Source: Paenibacillus cellulosilyticus
GTDB lineage: Bacteria; Bacillota; Bacilli; Paenibacillales; Paenibacillaceae
Reading direction: 5' to 3'
NCBI RefSeq assembly: GCF_003182255.1
Contig: NZ_QGTQ01000041.1
Coordinates: 1 to 44,706, forward strand
Length of the DNA: 44,706 nucleotides
Both the position numbers and the translations under genes were made by a program. The notes below the pieces were generated by a model that was not told where the DNA came from, searched no databases, and saw nothing but the letters and a program-made list of their open reading frames with translations. Positions 7,775 through 16,624 of this stretch are shown in pieces; the stretch's first letter is position 1; each line of letters begins with the position of its first letter.

Positions 7775-8947
7775 TTATTGGCTACACAACGCATGAAGTT
7801 TATGATCCAGTTCAAGCGCCAGATCATCAAGCGTCTTCTTAACATCGGTACCCTCAAACAAGATTTGCGCTAGAGCCTTGTTCACGGCATCATCTAGTAA
7901 TTGAAACTTTTCTCAGACCGCTAAAGGAAGTTGTACAGCTTTTGAGAGCTCGGACAGAATCGCATTACGCATAGGATCACGATCATGGCCAACTTCCGAG
8001 TACACGGAACGAAGAGCCGCAATGGATCCTTCTGTTACTAGTCGTGTCAACTCATTGCTTGTACACGTCAATTCTTGAAGGAAAGACCATGCCAATTCAG
8101 CGTTAGCGGTTGTCGCAGTGATACTGAATCCGCATACCCACGGCTCGTTGACCGCTTGACCTTTGTGAAATTGCGGTAATGCCGCAATACCAAGATCGTC
8201 TTGGAGATGAGGCTGAAGTTCGTGCAGCATGTTGTAATAATCTAATATGATCCCGACATCATTCCGCAGAAAATCGCCATTCGCGAAGTATTCTTGAGTC
8301 TCCCTCGCAACTTGGTGTTTGCGAACAAGGTCAACGGCCCATTGTACCGCTTGTACGGCTTGCGGGCTATTCGTATAACCGGATGCTCTGCTCCCATCAG
8401 GGGACAACCAATCCGTACCGGCAGTTAGTAAGAGCAGGCCCATATACTCGCGCTGGAACGATATTCTCGCCGCATAACGATTCTCACCTTCGCTAACATT
8501 TGATTCTTGAAGACGAATCGCAATCTCTTCAAAATCACCCCATGTCCAATCTTCTGCCGGATACGGAATGCCCGCCTTGTCGAACCAACTTTTATTGTAG
8601 AAGATACCTTTCATCGCAGCACTGATCGGCAATACGGCGATCTGCTCTCCATGCTCGATTAGACGGAATATCGACGGGTGAAACAGACTTATTAATTGTG
8701 GATTGCATTCTATTAATGGACGCAGATCAAGCAATCGGCCATCCCTCATGCAGTCGAAAATATCCCGATTGAACAATTGTACAAGATCAGCACTGGATTC
8801 ACCCGTGTATAGATTTGCTCGGATCTCAGCATTGGGAACAATTGCTACGGTTACTGTAACACCTGGATTCATTTCCTCGAATCGGCGCGCTATCGCTTCT
8901 ACTGCTTCTTTCTGCCATGGCTCATCAAGATGAACGACTAATTCCAA
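7775..8947 (-). pseudogene. Extracellular solute-binding protein (family 1) pseudogene with an in-frame TGA
   Basis: The frame encodes a CUT1-type sugar-binding domain. It has EAIARRFEEMNPGVTVTV near the start, GIFYNKSWFDKAGIPYP near residue 114 and EPWVCGFSI near residue 267. A TGA at 7913-7915 interrupts it after 344 residues. Reading on in the same frame gives 45 more residues (from EKFQLLDDAVNKALAQILFE to a TAA at 7775) that look like the usual C-terminal helices, so the TGA is a nonsense mutation. The front is also abnormal: there is no signal peptide or lipobox, only a TTG start, and a TAA nine codons further upstream. Some Paenibacillus relatives may carry an N-terminal DNA-binding domain there; none is seen. 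Both ends are therefore defective. No permease genes adjoin it. Confidence 0.75.
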
Positions 8948-8994
8948 TGAAAATCCCCACCATTTCTCGAATTAATGTGTTTGTATAACAATAT

Positions 8995-9594
8995 TTAATC
9001 CACACGGATGATTATTTCCTTACTAGTTGGTTCATTCTTATGCGGTCTAGCAAACTCTCTGAAGGTGAGCACAGTCCCCGTAAGATTATCAGGCAATGGC
9101 GGAGAAACGACGTAGGTGAAGGATAAATAACCAGCGCCGCCTCCCCCTGTATCCATACGACATTCATACCCCTCACCCAGGTCCAGCTCGAAGTGATTTC
9201 TCCTCTTCGAATGGTTCAATTCGTCCGTTACATCCCATTCCATATAAAACGTTATTACACTCGCGTTGCTATATTGTCGTACTCCATTTACTGTATAGAA
9301 CTTGCCATCATGCTCCACTGATGTGAGAACCGGAATATGCTTTCGAAACTCGATTGGCTCAATAACTGGCTTGTACCAGCGTTCGCCATAAATGGTGCCA
9401 AAAATTGATTTCAAAAACTCTGCTTCAAATTCATATTCAGCAGCCCACTTCTCGATGTACGCAAAAGGCGGGTAGCCCGGATCTTGGTCAGCGAGCACTT
9501 TGCGCTGCTTCAGCAAGCTGCATATTTGTTCATCAATCGAAATAACTCGTTCATCATAATGCTTTGTGGGGCGTTCATATGGCAACCGTTTCAT
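8995..9594 (-). CDS. Conserved protein of unknown function
   Basis: This soluble protein has 199 residues, no signal peptide and no membrane segment. The N-terminal stretch YDERVISIDEQICSLLKQRK resembles the first helix of chorismate-mutase-like proteins, but no catalytic set follows. The rest looks like an alpha/beta segment to about residue 80 and then a beta-rich domain with a glycine run (MDTGGGGAGYLSF, about residue 150). I do not recognise a named family. The ATG at 9594 has GGAGG six bases upstream; an in-frame start seven codons earlier has none. The gene lies 47 bases upstream of the solute-binding-protein pseudogene and may share its transcript. No function can be inferred. Confidence 0.7.
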   Translation of the reverse strand: MKRLPYERPTKHYDERVISIDEQICSLLKQRKVLADQDPGYPPFAYIEKWAAEYEFEAEFLKSIFGTIYGERWYKPVIEPIEFRKHIPVLTSVEHDGKFYTVNGVRQYSNASVITFYMEWDVTDELNHSKRRNHFELDLGEGYECRMDTGGGGAGYLSFTYVVSPPLPDNLTGTVLTFREFARPHKNEPTSKEIIIRVD

Positions 9595-9705
9595 TGCGAA
9601 CCTCCATTCATACAAATCCGATATTGAGTCATTGAGAATCCATATTTTCCTATTTCGACAAACACTCCCATATTCCTTGCTAATCCAAATCTATCATGGT
9701 CCAAA

Positions 9706-9741
9706 CGATAAAAAACGGACCCTCAAAGGTCCGTTTTCTAC
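9706..9741 (-). terminator. Intrinsic terminator of the SLH-anchored lyase gene
   Basis: On the minus strand AAACGGACC, a short loop and GGTCCGTTTTTT form a GC-rich stem followed by T residues. It starts 15 bases after the stop codon at 9756. Confidence 0.88.
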
Positions 9742-9755
9742 TTCTATTCACTTAC

Positions 9756-12700
9756 CTATTCATGGTCCATGCCCAGTACTCGAATCATTCTTGCGAAGAC
9801 GGCGGCTACCTCGGCGCGCGAAGCATTCACTTGTGGTTCGAATCGATCGTCACCTTTGCCGTTAATGATTCCTGCCGCTGCGATAGCCGCTACCGCCTCG
9901 CTTGCCCAAGCACTTACATTACCACTATCGACAAACGTGGCGTTCGTTGATGCTGGCAGCTTATATCCTTTACTTACAGCGTAGTTATACAACATGACCG
10001 CCATTTGTTCTCGCGTGATGTTCCCATTCGGATCAAACTTGCCTTGTCCTGTTCCATTGATGATGCCGCTCTTAGCCGCCCAGGTCACAGCGCCTGTATA
10101 CCAATGCTGCTCCGGTACGTCAATAAACACCGACTCGGTATAATCGCTAAGATCTGTACCTTCTAAGTTAGCCAGTACTTGAGCGAACATCGCCCGTGTC
10201 ATCGATACGTTCGGACTGAAAGTGTTAACACTTGTCCCCTTGAACAGGCCTAGAGACGAAACGAAGGCAATATTGTTGGCTGCCCAATGAGAAGATGGTA
10301 CATCGTTGAAAGCTAGTTCGTAATAGTTCGTACTGCCGTTGCTGCCAGTATTCCCGTTGTTTTCGTTGTTACCCGTGTTCTCGTTGCCACCTGTTTCTCC
10401 GTTATTCCCGTTGTTATTGCCGTTCTCGGTTTCCCCTGATGTCGAAGAAGATGGAATAATTACGCCAGCCGAGGATACAGGCATGGCCTTCACTACAGCT
10501 GCCTCACTATTGCCTGTGCTGTTCACGGCTCTAACTTTGAAGGTGTACGTTACACCATTCGTTAGTCCATTGAAGGTATGACCGATGTCGGTTGCCGCAT
10601 CCATCCATGTCGAGCCATTATCTCGGGATACCTCGTACTTCGTAATCGATGCCCCACCGTCGCTGCCAGGAGCTTTCCACGCGAGGGTTACTTTCTTATC
10701 GCCTGGTACTGCTGTCAGCTCAGTTGGTGCTCCTGGAACAGTAGGAACCGGGATTCCACGAAGCGCTACCTCCTCTGTGTTGTACATGAAGATCAGTCTT
10801 TCGTTCGTCGTTACATCCGGCGTGTCTTTTACGTCCGACTGTTTCTTGATGCCAAGTCGAAGAGTCAGCACACTATCGTTTCCAGATCCGCTTACGTACT
10901 GATAGACGATTCGGTTGTCATACTTCGGCGACACTAAGAAATAGGGACCAACGCCCGTGGATTGCAGGACGAATTTCTCGTTGTCTCCAATCTCAACCGC
11001 ATCCGCTTTCATGATGTTGTAGTCGCCAACCTGATCCTCTTTGACCGAAAGATAAGTATTGGTGCTTACCACACGGATCGAATAGGTGCCATCGTCATTC
11101 GTTACTAATTGATAGAACGGAGCATCCTGCTTCATTACGCTGGTCACGAGTTCACCGTTAGCATCGATATCAAAGTAAGAATTCAACGTCTCTGCGACGC
11201 GCTGACCGTCAACGGTGCTCCAATTCCGCTGATAGAGAGGCTCCCATCTCGTTCGCAGCTGGAAATAAGGTCCGTTTGCTGTCAATGGCTCACCGTTATA
11301 GAACGTCAATGTACCGAAGTTCAGATTGTCAAAATGAACCATCGCCTGCGGTCGAGCGGCGGCAGCAGCCCTCGCCGTCCATGTCATATCTACGCCGCTA
11401 ACCTTCGAGTAAAGCGCGAGTCCCTGCTCGAATACAGGCCGCAGCTCGCCTCGGTTAAGGCCGTTGCTATCTCGGTCGAAGCCCGCTCCATAATAGCCTC
11501 TTGTTGTGTCGGCGAATACGTTCGGCATTGCTACGAAAGGCAAATCCTCCCCGTAAAGCTCCTTGGAATAAAGGTTGTATTTAGCCAAATACTCGAAAGC
11601 CTTAGCAAGTCGGTTATTGTACAGGGAGTACAAATCCTCGTCCTGGTTGTTTGCGATTAAGCAAATTTCCGCCATATATCCGATGGCCAACATAGCATGC
11701 GCCTGATCTCGACCGGTCTCCATCGTTTGTCCCGAATCATTGACATAAGCGAAGATAGAACCGTTCACATGAATGTCTTGATACAGAGCCATCGCCCGAT
11801 CGAATAGATCAGCATTGTCGCCAAGCACGCCAATCGATATCATCGAAACAATAGCGGCCACGTCCCAGTTGCCGTTCGCAATCATCGGAACGGCTGCGTC
11901 TTGAATGACAGGGTATACGACGTTGATCATCATATCTTGAAGTGCTTTGAAGTCCTCAGCGCTGTACTCGCTGTAGCCGCCATTATAATACTTGATGATT
12001 TCCGCTGCGTTCGCATATTTGTAAGCATTGATGCCCGCACCCAGAATTCGGTCTCGACCATCAATCACTTTCAGACTCTTCGCCCATTTATTAAGAATGT
12101 CTACTGCGCGCGCAGCGAATGTATCGTCTCCTGTGATTACCCATTGCAGTGCGTTGAAATATGCAGCATTGCCGCCTTTCTCGAAATAACCGATATAAGC
12201 GGAATCCGACGGAGCGCCTCCTCGTCCCACATTCGAGAAGACGGTTGTCTCATAGTCTGGGCTGGCGACATCGTAAGGAACCGTGTTCAGCAGCCGCTCG
12301 TAATCCGAATACCAAGGTTCCTCCTTCGCTTGAACATGCTGCTTCATCCGATTCAAATCCTCTGTCGTATGAAGGATGCCCGGATGGCTGAAGATACGAA
12401 CGTTCACATCGCTGTTCACTTCATATCCGCTGCCGATATAGGCAACGTTGTACTTATGAACCCCGACGCTCAAGTCTGAACGTGTTACGCGCATCAATCC
12501 ATCCGCATAAACGATACCTACGCTGTTCCCATCGATGCTATAATGTGCAGCATTCGTATCGCCATTCACTGGCTTCCAGAACAGTTCCACATCGTCTCCC
12601 GATACTTGCTGGCTGACTTCTAACTGATCTTGGTCCGTTACTTCTTCCCAGTAGAACCGGTATTCGTTATTCAGAGCAGCCAACCCGCTGCTCTGCATCG

Positions 12701-14099
12701 CATCATCTGTCATCGTCACATTAAATGTATTGAAGTTCTGATCGTCACGCATTGTAGACAGATGTGACCATATCCGATAATAATCCGAGTTCACGTAATG
12801 GTCGACGTAGAAGCGTTCGTTCCAGTTCGGAATCGTGGCTGAAGCTTTGATCTCGAACGTACGGTCTGTGCTCGTTCCATTTTGATCACCGCTAAGGATG
12901 TTGTAGTAATGATGGGTATTGCTTAGAAACTGTTCCGCCGTAAAATAGTTCTGGATCGATAAGTACTTGTTATTCACCAAGCTCTTGATCGAATAAGTCG
13001 TCCTCGTCGCACCGACCTCCGGTTCCGAGTGGTCTACCGTAGCGAAATAGTCCAGGACGTACAGCGCGAATGCTGAAGCTTGCGCTGCATCCGTTGTGAG
13101 CGACAATTTCTCAGTGACAGGGTCAACCTTTACATACCTGCCTTCACTGTTCTTCATCTTGAAGATCTTAGATGCCGTCTGGCTATTGTTGAAATAGTTC
13201 CCCATGTCTGGTCCTGCAATCTTGGAAGGAAGCTCGATCCCGTCCAGGTTGTCCATTGCCGATTGCAGCGATAGCAAAGCAAGGTTCACTTCCTCCTGGG
13301 TCACGCTGCTCATGCTAACCTGCTTCGCTTGATTCAGCGCTCCAGCCAGCACCGACCAGCTGTCTGCTGTATAATCACCTTGTTTCAGCTGTTCCGTTTG
13401 AGCAATGAGTGTGTTCAGTGCCGTCTTGTCTGTTCCATCGCTCACAATTGGATTACCAAGAGTAACTGCCAGGGATGGACCCGTGTATCCCGATGTATTC
13501 CTGGAGGCATACAGCTCGCTGGCCGATATGGTGCTATCGTTCACCTGCGACGTCGTCAGATGAATGCTGATAACTTTCCTGCCACTGCTAAGAGCGGATT
13601 GAAAGATGGTCGACAAATCGATCGATACGTTTTCTTCCCCGTTAGAGGTCACTTGCTGAGTTACGATAGGAGAATCCACCATATCATTCGGACGAGCGTT
13701 GTAGGTGAGGTTGTTTACTGTCCATTCGGTATTCGTATCTTGAAGCGTCGATTCGCTCTCTGTAAATACGAGCTCATTTGGCGAGTGCGATTTTCTGAAG
13801 TTCAATACCATCTGCATCTCGTCAATCTTATAGCGATCTGTATCGATGGAGGACAGATCAAACTTAAGATACGCGTGCCGGAATTTCCCGTAGATCAGCT
13901 TATTTGCATTCAAAGTAATCCCAACGCTGTCTCCCTGCCCATTAAAATTAGAAACAAACGCGTCCTGCGTCGCCGGGAAGTTACCCGTTTCAGCCGCGGC
14001 TGCTGCATTGCCCGAGCCTTTGAGGAAGGCTAAGTCGGATATACAAACAAGCGTCAGACATAATAGCACCATTAAAGCTCTTCTAAAAATCCTGTTCAT
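9756..14099 (-). CDS. SLH-anchored, multi-domain alginate-lyase-fold polysaccharide lyase
   Basis: This 1447-residue secreted protein has a signal peptide (about 1-34), a DNRLRE-type beta-sandwich with QDAFVSNF (about 40-215), and a short helical FIVAR-like segment (215-290). A fascin/ricin-like trefoil region (300-480) and an FN3-like strand region follow. The catalytic (alpha/alpha) domain of the alginate lyase superfamily spans about 585-900, with GYFEKGGNAAYFNALQW, GNWDVAAIVSM and TGRDQAHAML. A second trefoil-like region (960-1080), an FN3 domain (about 1130-1215), an Asn/Gly-rich linker and three SLH domains (1260-1447) complete it. SLH modules bind pyruvylated secondary cell-wall polymer, so it should sit on the cell surface. 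It probably cleaves a uronate polymer. The GH88 hydrolase encoded nearby could act on the unsaturated ends produced. AAGGGGAG precedes the ATG. A perfect cre site overlaps its promoter region. Confidence 0.85.
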   Translation of the reverse strand: MNRIFRRALMVLLCLTLVCISDLAFLKGSGNAAAAAETGNFPATQDAFVSNFNGQGDSVGITLNANKLIYGKFRHAYLKFDLSSIDTDRYKIDEMQMVLNFRKSHSPNELVFTESESTLQDTNTEWTVNNLTYNARPNDMVDSPIVTQQVTSNGEENVSIDLSTIFQSALSSGRKVISIHLTTSQVNDSTISASELYASRNTSGYTGPSLAVTLGNPIVSDGTDKTALNTLIAQTEQLKQGDYTADSWSVLAGALNQAKQVSMSSVTQEEVNLALLSLQSAMDNLDGIELPSKIAGPDMGNYFNNSQTASKIFKMKNSEGRYVKVDPVTEKLSLTTDAAQASAFALYVLDYFATVDHSEPEVGATRTTYSIKSLVNNKYLSIQNYFTAEQFLSNTHHYYNILSGDQNGTSTDRTFEIKASATIPNWNERFYVDHYVNSDYYRIWSHLSTMRDDQNFNTFNVTMTDDAMQSSGLAALNNEYRFYWEEVTDQDQLEVSQQVSGDDVELFWKPVNGDTNAAHYSIDGNSVGIVYADGLMRVTRSDLSVGVHKYNVAYIGSGYEVNSDVNVRIFSHPGILHTTEDLNRMKQHVQAKEEPWYSDYERLLNTVPYDVASPDYETTVFSNVGRGGAPSDSAYIGYFEKGGNAAYFNALQWVITGDDTFAARAVDILNKWAKSLKVIDGRDRILGAGINAYKYANAAEIIKYYNGGYSEYSAEDFKALQDMMINVVYPVIQDAAVPMIANGNWDVAAIVSMISIGVLGDNADLFDRAMALYQDIHVNGSIFAYVNDSGQTMETGRDQAHAMLAIGYMAEICLIANNQDEDLYSLYNNRLAKAFEYLAKYNLYSKELYGEDLPFVAMPNVFADTTRGYYGAGFDRDSNGLNRGELRPVFEQGLALYSKVSGVDMTWTARAAAAARPQAMVHFDNLNFGTLTFYNGEPLTANGPYFQLRTRWEPLYQRNWSTVDGQRVAETLNSYFDIDANGELVTSVMKQDAPFYQLVTNDDGTYSIRVVSTNTYLSVKEDQVGDYNIMKADAVEIGDNEKFVLQSTGVGPYFLVSPKYDNRIVYQYVSGSGNDSVLTLRLGIKKQSDVKDTPDVTTNERLIFMYNTEEVALRGIPVPTVPGAPTELTAVPGDKKVTLAWKAPGSDGGASITKYEVSRDNGSTWMDAATDIGHTFNGLTNGVTYTFKVRAVNSTGNSEAAVVKAMPVSSAGVIIPSSSTSGETENGNNNGNNGETGGNENTGNNENNGNTGSNGSTNYYELAFNDVPSSHWAANNIAFVSSLGLFKGTSVNTFSPNVSMTRAMFAQVLANLEGTDLSDYTESVFIDVPEQHWYTGAVTWAAKSGIINGTGQGKFDPNGNITREQMAVMLYNYAVSKGYKLPASTNATFVDSGNVSAWASEAVAAIAAAGIINGKGDDRFEPQVNASRAEVAAVFARMIRVLGMDHE

Positions 14100-14129
14100 G
14101 CCTGCTCCCCTTTCAGATTTCGATCTGCA

Positions 14130-14144
14130 TTGTAACCGCTATCA
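14130..14144 (+). promoter_or_regulatory. cre site (CcpA) upstream of the SLH-anchored lyase
   Basis: TTGTAACCGCTATCA matches WTGNAANCGNWNNCW at every defined position. It lies about 31-45 bases upstream of the ATG at 14099. CcpA bound there would block transcription when preferred sugars are present. Confidence 0.7.
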
Positions 14145-14235
14145 AAATCGGGCGCGCCCCTGAACAATAGCGATTATGACGAAGAAGAACTTCCTCTCGC
14201 TATAAGATTAACAACACTTTCCTATGGGATGAATG

Positions 14236-14269
14236 AAGTTTTTTAAGCTTCATATGCAGGTTATTTAAG
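14236..14269 (-). promoter_or_regulatory. Shared activator-like motif, copy 1
   Basis: On the minus strand this reads as a CTTAAA block, then CCTGCATATGAAGCTTAAAA, then an A run. Nearly the same element lies upstream of the ABC-transporter operon (26656-26687), and a partial one upstream of the GH28 gene. Here it is about 137 bases upstream of the lyase ATG, in the gap shared with the divergent AraC gene. Confidence 0.5.
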
Positions 14270-14286
14270 AAGTTCCTTCATCATCG

Positions 14287-14314
14287 ATTACCGCTGCATG
14301 GTTCATTGCTATAC
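14287..14314 (+). promoter_or_regulatory. Possible promoter of the AraC-family gene
   Basis: TTACCG and TATACT are separated by 16 bases, and TATACT ends 34 bases before the ATG at 14349. The -35 element is a weak match. Confidence 0.35.
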
Positions 14315-14348
14315 TAAGGGTAGAAGAGATTCCCTTACGGAGGTCATG

Positions 14349-15230
14349 ATGAACTACCTATTCGAGCCTGTCCAGATGCACAATAAACCACTCGTATACG
14401 GTCCTACTACCCGCTCCACGGCTTCTTATCCGGGGTTTTATCATTGGCACCAGTGCTGTGAGATTCTATTCATTCACCAAGGCAGCGGTTTTGTCATCGT
14501 CAATCAGAAAACGTATGAAATGCGACCGGGGATGATGTTCTTCTTCCAGCCCTTTCAGCTGCATAAAATCTACGCCAGCGTAAGCGAAAATACGCCTTAT
14601 GTGCGGACGATGATGTTTTTTGACCCGCATTACTTCAATCAAGCGCTGCATCCTTTCCGAGCTCGGCATGCGATATTCGAACGTCTATGGAGGAGCGCAC
14701 AGCCAATCGAACCAATTGATCTTCAGTTTCGGCTAGCATGGATGGAACAAGTGTTTACGATGTACGATGACAGATGTGCTGTCGGTAAAGGGATAAACGC
14801 CGAGGAAGACATGATCATGCTGCTGCTGCACATTCTCGAGGCTGCATCAGACACTGAACTGGGTCGACAGCAAAATAAAGGAGCTGGGATCGAAGTTCGA
14901 CCTTTCTCATATGCCGAACAGATCATGAGCTGGGTGGAGGAGCATTATGCGGAGGACATTCATTTGGAGGATATTGCACAGCGGCTTCATCTTTCAAAAT
15001 CTTACGTATCTCGTCTGTTTCAACAAGAGACGGGCGGCAACCTTTCGGAATACATCACGGCTAGGCGCATAAAGCAGGCATGCCGTCTACTGCAGAATTC
15101 TTCTCATGCCGTCGAACGAATCTCCGAAGAAGTCGGGTATCCGAACGTCTCTTATTTCATCCGACTGTTCAAGAAAGTAGTCGGAACGACGCCGCTAAAG
15201 TACCGCAGCGCCGCCAGACAACAAGAATAA
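14349..15230 (+). CDS. AraC-family transcriptional regulator with cupin sensor domain
   Basis: This 293-residue regulator has an N-terminal cupin/AraC ligand-binding domain (HWHQCCEILFIHQGSG near residues 34-50, FQPFQLHKIY near 73) and a C-terminal double helix-turn-helix of about 100 residues. The latter includes DIAQRLHLSKSYVSRLFQQE and the second-helix region ISEEVGYPNVSYFIRLFKKV. The start is one of two adjacent ATGs; the second (14349) is five bases from GGAGG and preferred. It is the only plus-strand gene in the carbohydrate region and diverges from the SLH-anchored lyase, its likely target. AraC proteins of this type are usually activators induced by an oligosaccharide or sugar; the ligand is unknown. 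The shared upstream motif in its promoter gap may be its binding site. Confidence 0.88.
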   Translation: MNYLFEPVQMHNKPLVYGPTTRSTASYPGFYHWHQCCEILFIHQGSGFVIVNQKTYEMRPGMMFFFQPFQLHKIYASVSENTPYVRTMMFFDPHYFNQALHPFRARHAIFERLWRSAQPIEPIDLQFRLAWMEQVFTMYDDRCAVGKGINAEEDMIMLLLHILEAASDTELGRQQNKGAGIEVRPFSYAEQIMSWVEEHYAEDIHLEDIAQRLHLSKSYVSRLFQQETGGNLSEYITARRIKQACRLLQNSSHAVERISEEVGYPNVSYFIRLFKKVVGTTPLKYRSAARQQE

Positions 15231-15232
15231 GT

Positions 15233-15276
15233 AGAGAGCGTCCTCGATGAACAATCGCTATCAAGGCGCCCTCTCT
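15233..15276. terminator. Possible bidirectional terminator between convergent genes
   Basis: AGAGAG and CTCTCT flank an interrupted stem (with CTCGAT/ATC and GCG/CGCC sub-stems) between the AraC gene and the convergent GH88 gene. The T runs on both sides are weak. Confidence 0.4.
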
Positions 15277-15297
15277 TCCTATATCAATCCGTCCAAA

Positions 15298-16449
15298 TTA
15301 CCACAGATACAAATCATTGCCCTTAAGCTTGAAGATTGCTTCCATGAAGTAATAGTCGCCATAAATAATAGCATGATGATGCGTTGATGCATGATAGGCG
15401 CCGGTTCCATACTGAACGATAGCGTCCGACGCTTCCGTCCAGTCACTGCGTTTGTCGATCGCCTTCAACAGTTTGACCGCTGCATCGATATAGAGGCGTC
15501 GTTCATGCTCGCCCACAACCTTCGCAATCTCGATCAGACCGCATGCTGCGATCGCGCCTGCTGTATCGTCCTCCAGCCTCGGCTCCGCTGGTTGCCTGAA
15601 ATCGACGGGAATAACGCCATCCTCCGGCATGTTGGCAATGAAATAATGCGCGATACGTTTAGCCGTCTGCAAGTACTCATCCTTCTGCGTCCGAATGTAG
15701 CTCATCATGAAGCCATACAATCCCCATGTTTGTCCCCGCGTCCAAGACGAACCTTCCTCATAGCCTTGTCCGCCGTATGTGCGAACCACGCCGCCATGCT
15801 CGGGGTCGAACTCTACGATATGATGAACCGAACCGTCCGGTCGAACGAATGCGTCCATCGCCGTGTCCGCATGCTTTATTGCGATTTGCTTATAACGAGG
15901 ATCTCCCGTCTCTTGCGACGCCCAGTAGAGCAGCGGAATATTGAGCATGCAGTCGATAATCGCCCAGCCCCTCGTATCGCCTTCATCCAGGTCATTCCAT
16001 GCCCGAATGAATCCGCCAGCGAGATTAAACCGTCCAGCCAGCAAACTCGCTGCATGCAAGGCACGCTTACGCGATTGTGGATTGCCTGTCACGCGATAAT
16101 TCGCTACGCTCGTTGGCAGCCACATAAAGCCGACATCGTGGTGAAGTCCGTAAAACTGCTCGAAGCATCGATCCAGCTTTTCCTCCGAAATTGCCGCGAT
16201 TTCCTTGTACTTCGCATTGCCGGTCTCATGATGCATGAGCCACATCATGCCGCCCCAGAAGCCATTAGTCCACCAGTTGATGCCATCGGCTTCTGTACCG
16301 CTAGGATTATCAACGGCACGGTCGTCGAACGTTCCGTTGACCGTTGTATAAGGAATTTTATGTTTCGATTTGTCGCTGACCCATTCCATCTTCGTCTTCA
16401 GCTTGTCGATCACTTCCTGCAGCCACGCTTGATCATTCGCTTGCAACAT
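15298..16449 (-). CDS. GH88 unsaturated glucuronyl hydrolase
   Basis: This 383-residue cytoplasmic (alpha/alpha)6 barrel lacks a signal peptide. It has the GH88 hallmarks: WWTNGFWGGMMWL (59-71), HHDVGFMW with Asp105, and WAIIDCMLNIPLLYWA with Asp166. These Asp residues correspond to the two catalytic Asp residues (88 and 149) of the Bacillus sp. GL1 enzyme. SSWTRGQTWGLYGF near residue 238 is also typical. The enzyme hydrates the C4-C5 double bond of the unsaturated uronate left by polysaccharide lyases and so releases it as a 5-keto uronate. It therefore acts after the lyases encoded here. A related GH105 rhamnogalacturonyl hydrolase is the main alternative; the sequence favours GH88. GAGAGAGGG precedes the ATG, and a cre-like site lies 40-54 bases upstream. 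Confidence 0.88.
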   Translation of the reverse strand: MLQANDQAWLQEVIDKLKTKMEWVSDKSKHKIPYTTVNGTFDDRAVDNPSGTEADGINWWTNGFWGGMMWLMHHETGNAKYKEIAAISEEKLDRCFEQFYGLHHDVGFMWLPTSVANYRVTGNPQSRKRALHAASLLAGRFNLAGGFIRAWNDLDEGDTRGWAIIDCMLNIPLLYWASQETGDPRYKQIAIKHADTAMDAFVRPDGSVHHIVEFDPEHGGVVRTYGGQGYEEGSSWTRGQTWGLYGFMMSYIRTQKDEYLQTAKRIAHYFIANMPEDGVIPVDFRQPAEPRLEDDTAGAIAACGLIEIAKVVGEHERRLYIDAAVKLLKAIDKRSDWTEASDAIVQYGTGAYHASTHHHAIIYGDYYFMEAIFKLKGNDLYLW

Positions 16450-16488
16450 GTTTTATTACCCTCTCTCTTGTCGGTCTACTATTCGCAA

Positions 16489-16503
16489 TTGCTGCGCTTT
16501 CAA
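16489..16503 (-). promoter_or_regulatory. cre-like site upstream of GH88
   Basis: On the minus strand TTGAAAGCGCAGCAA fits the CcpA consensus with one mismatch. It is 40-54 bases upstream of the GH88 ATG. Confidence 0.4.
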
Positions 16504-16584
16504 TAATTCGATTATAGCTCGTCGCATCGAACCAAAGTTGCCGTTTCCAAGCTAGAAATGTTCCTTTATTGCACTCTATTGACG

Positions 16585-16624
16585 TCAAAAAAAGAGCATG
16601 AAGCGCTGCTTCATGCTCTGCGAA
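16585..16624 (-). terminator. Intrinsic terminator that contains the upstream gene's stop codon
   Basis: On the minus strand AGAGCATGAAGC, a 3-base loop and GCTTCATGCTCT form a perfect 12-bp stem followed by TTTTTTT. The TGA of the 533-residue gene (16611-16613) lies in the stem, so the ribosome finishes inside the terminator. Confidence 0.9.
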
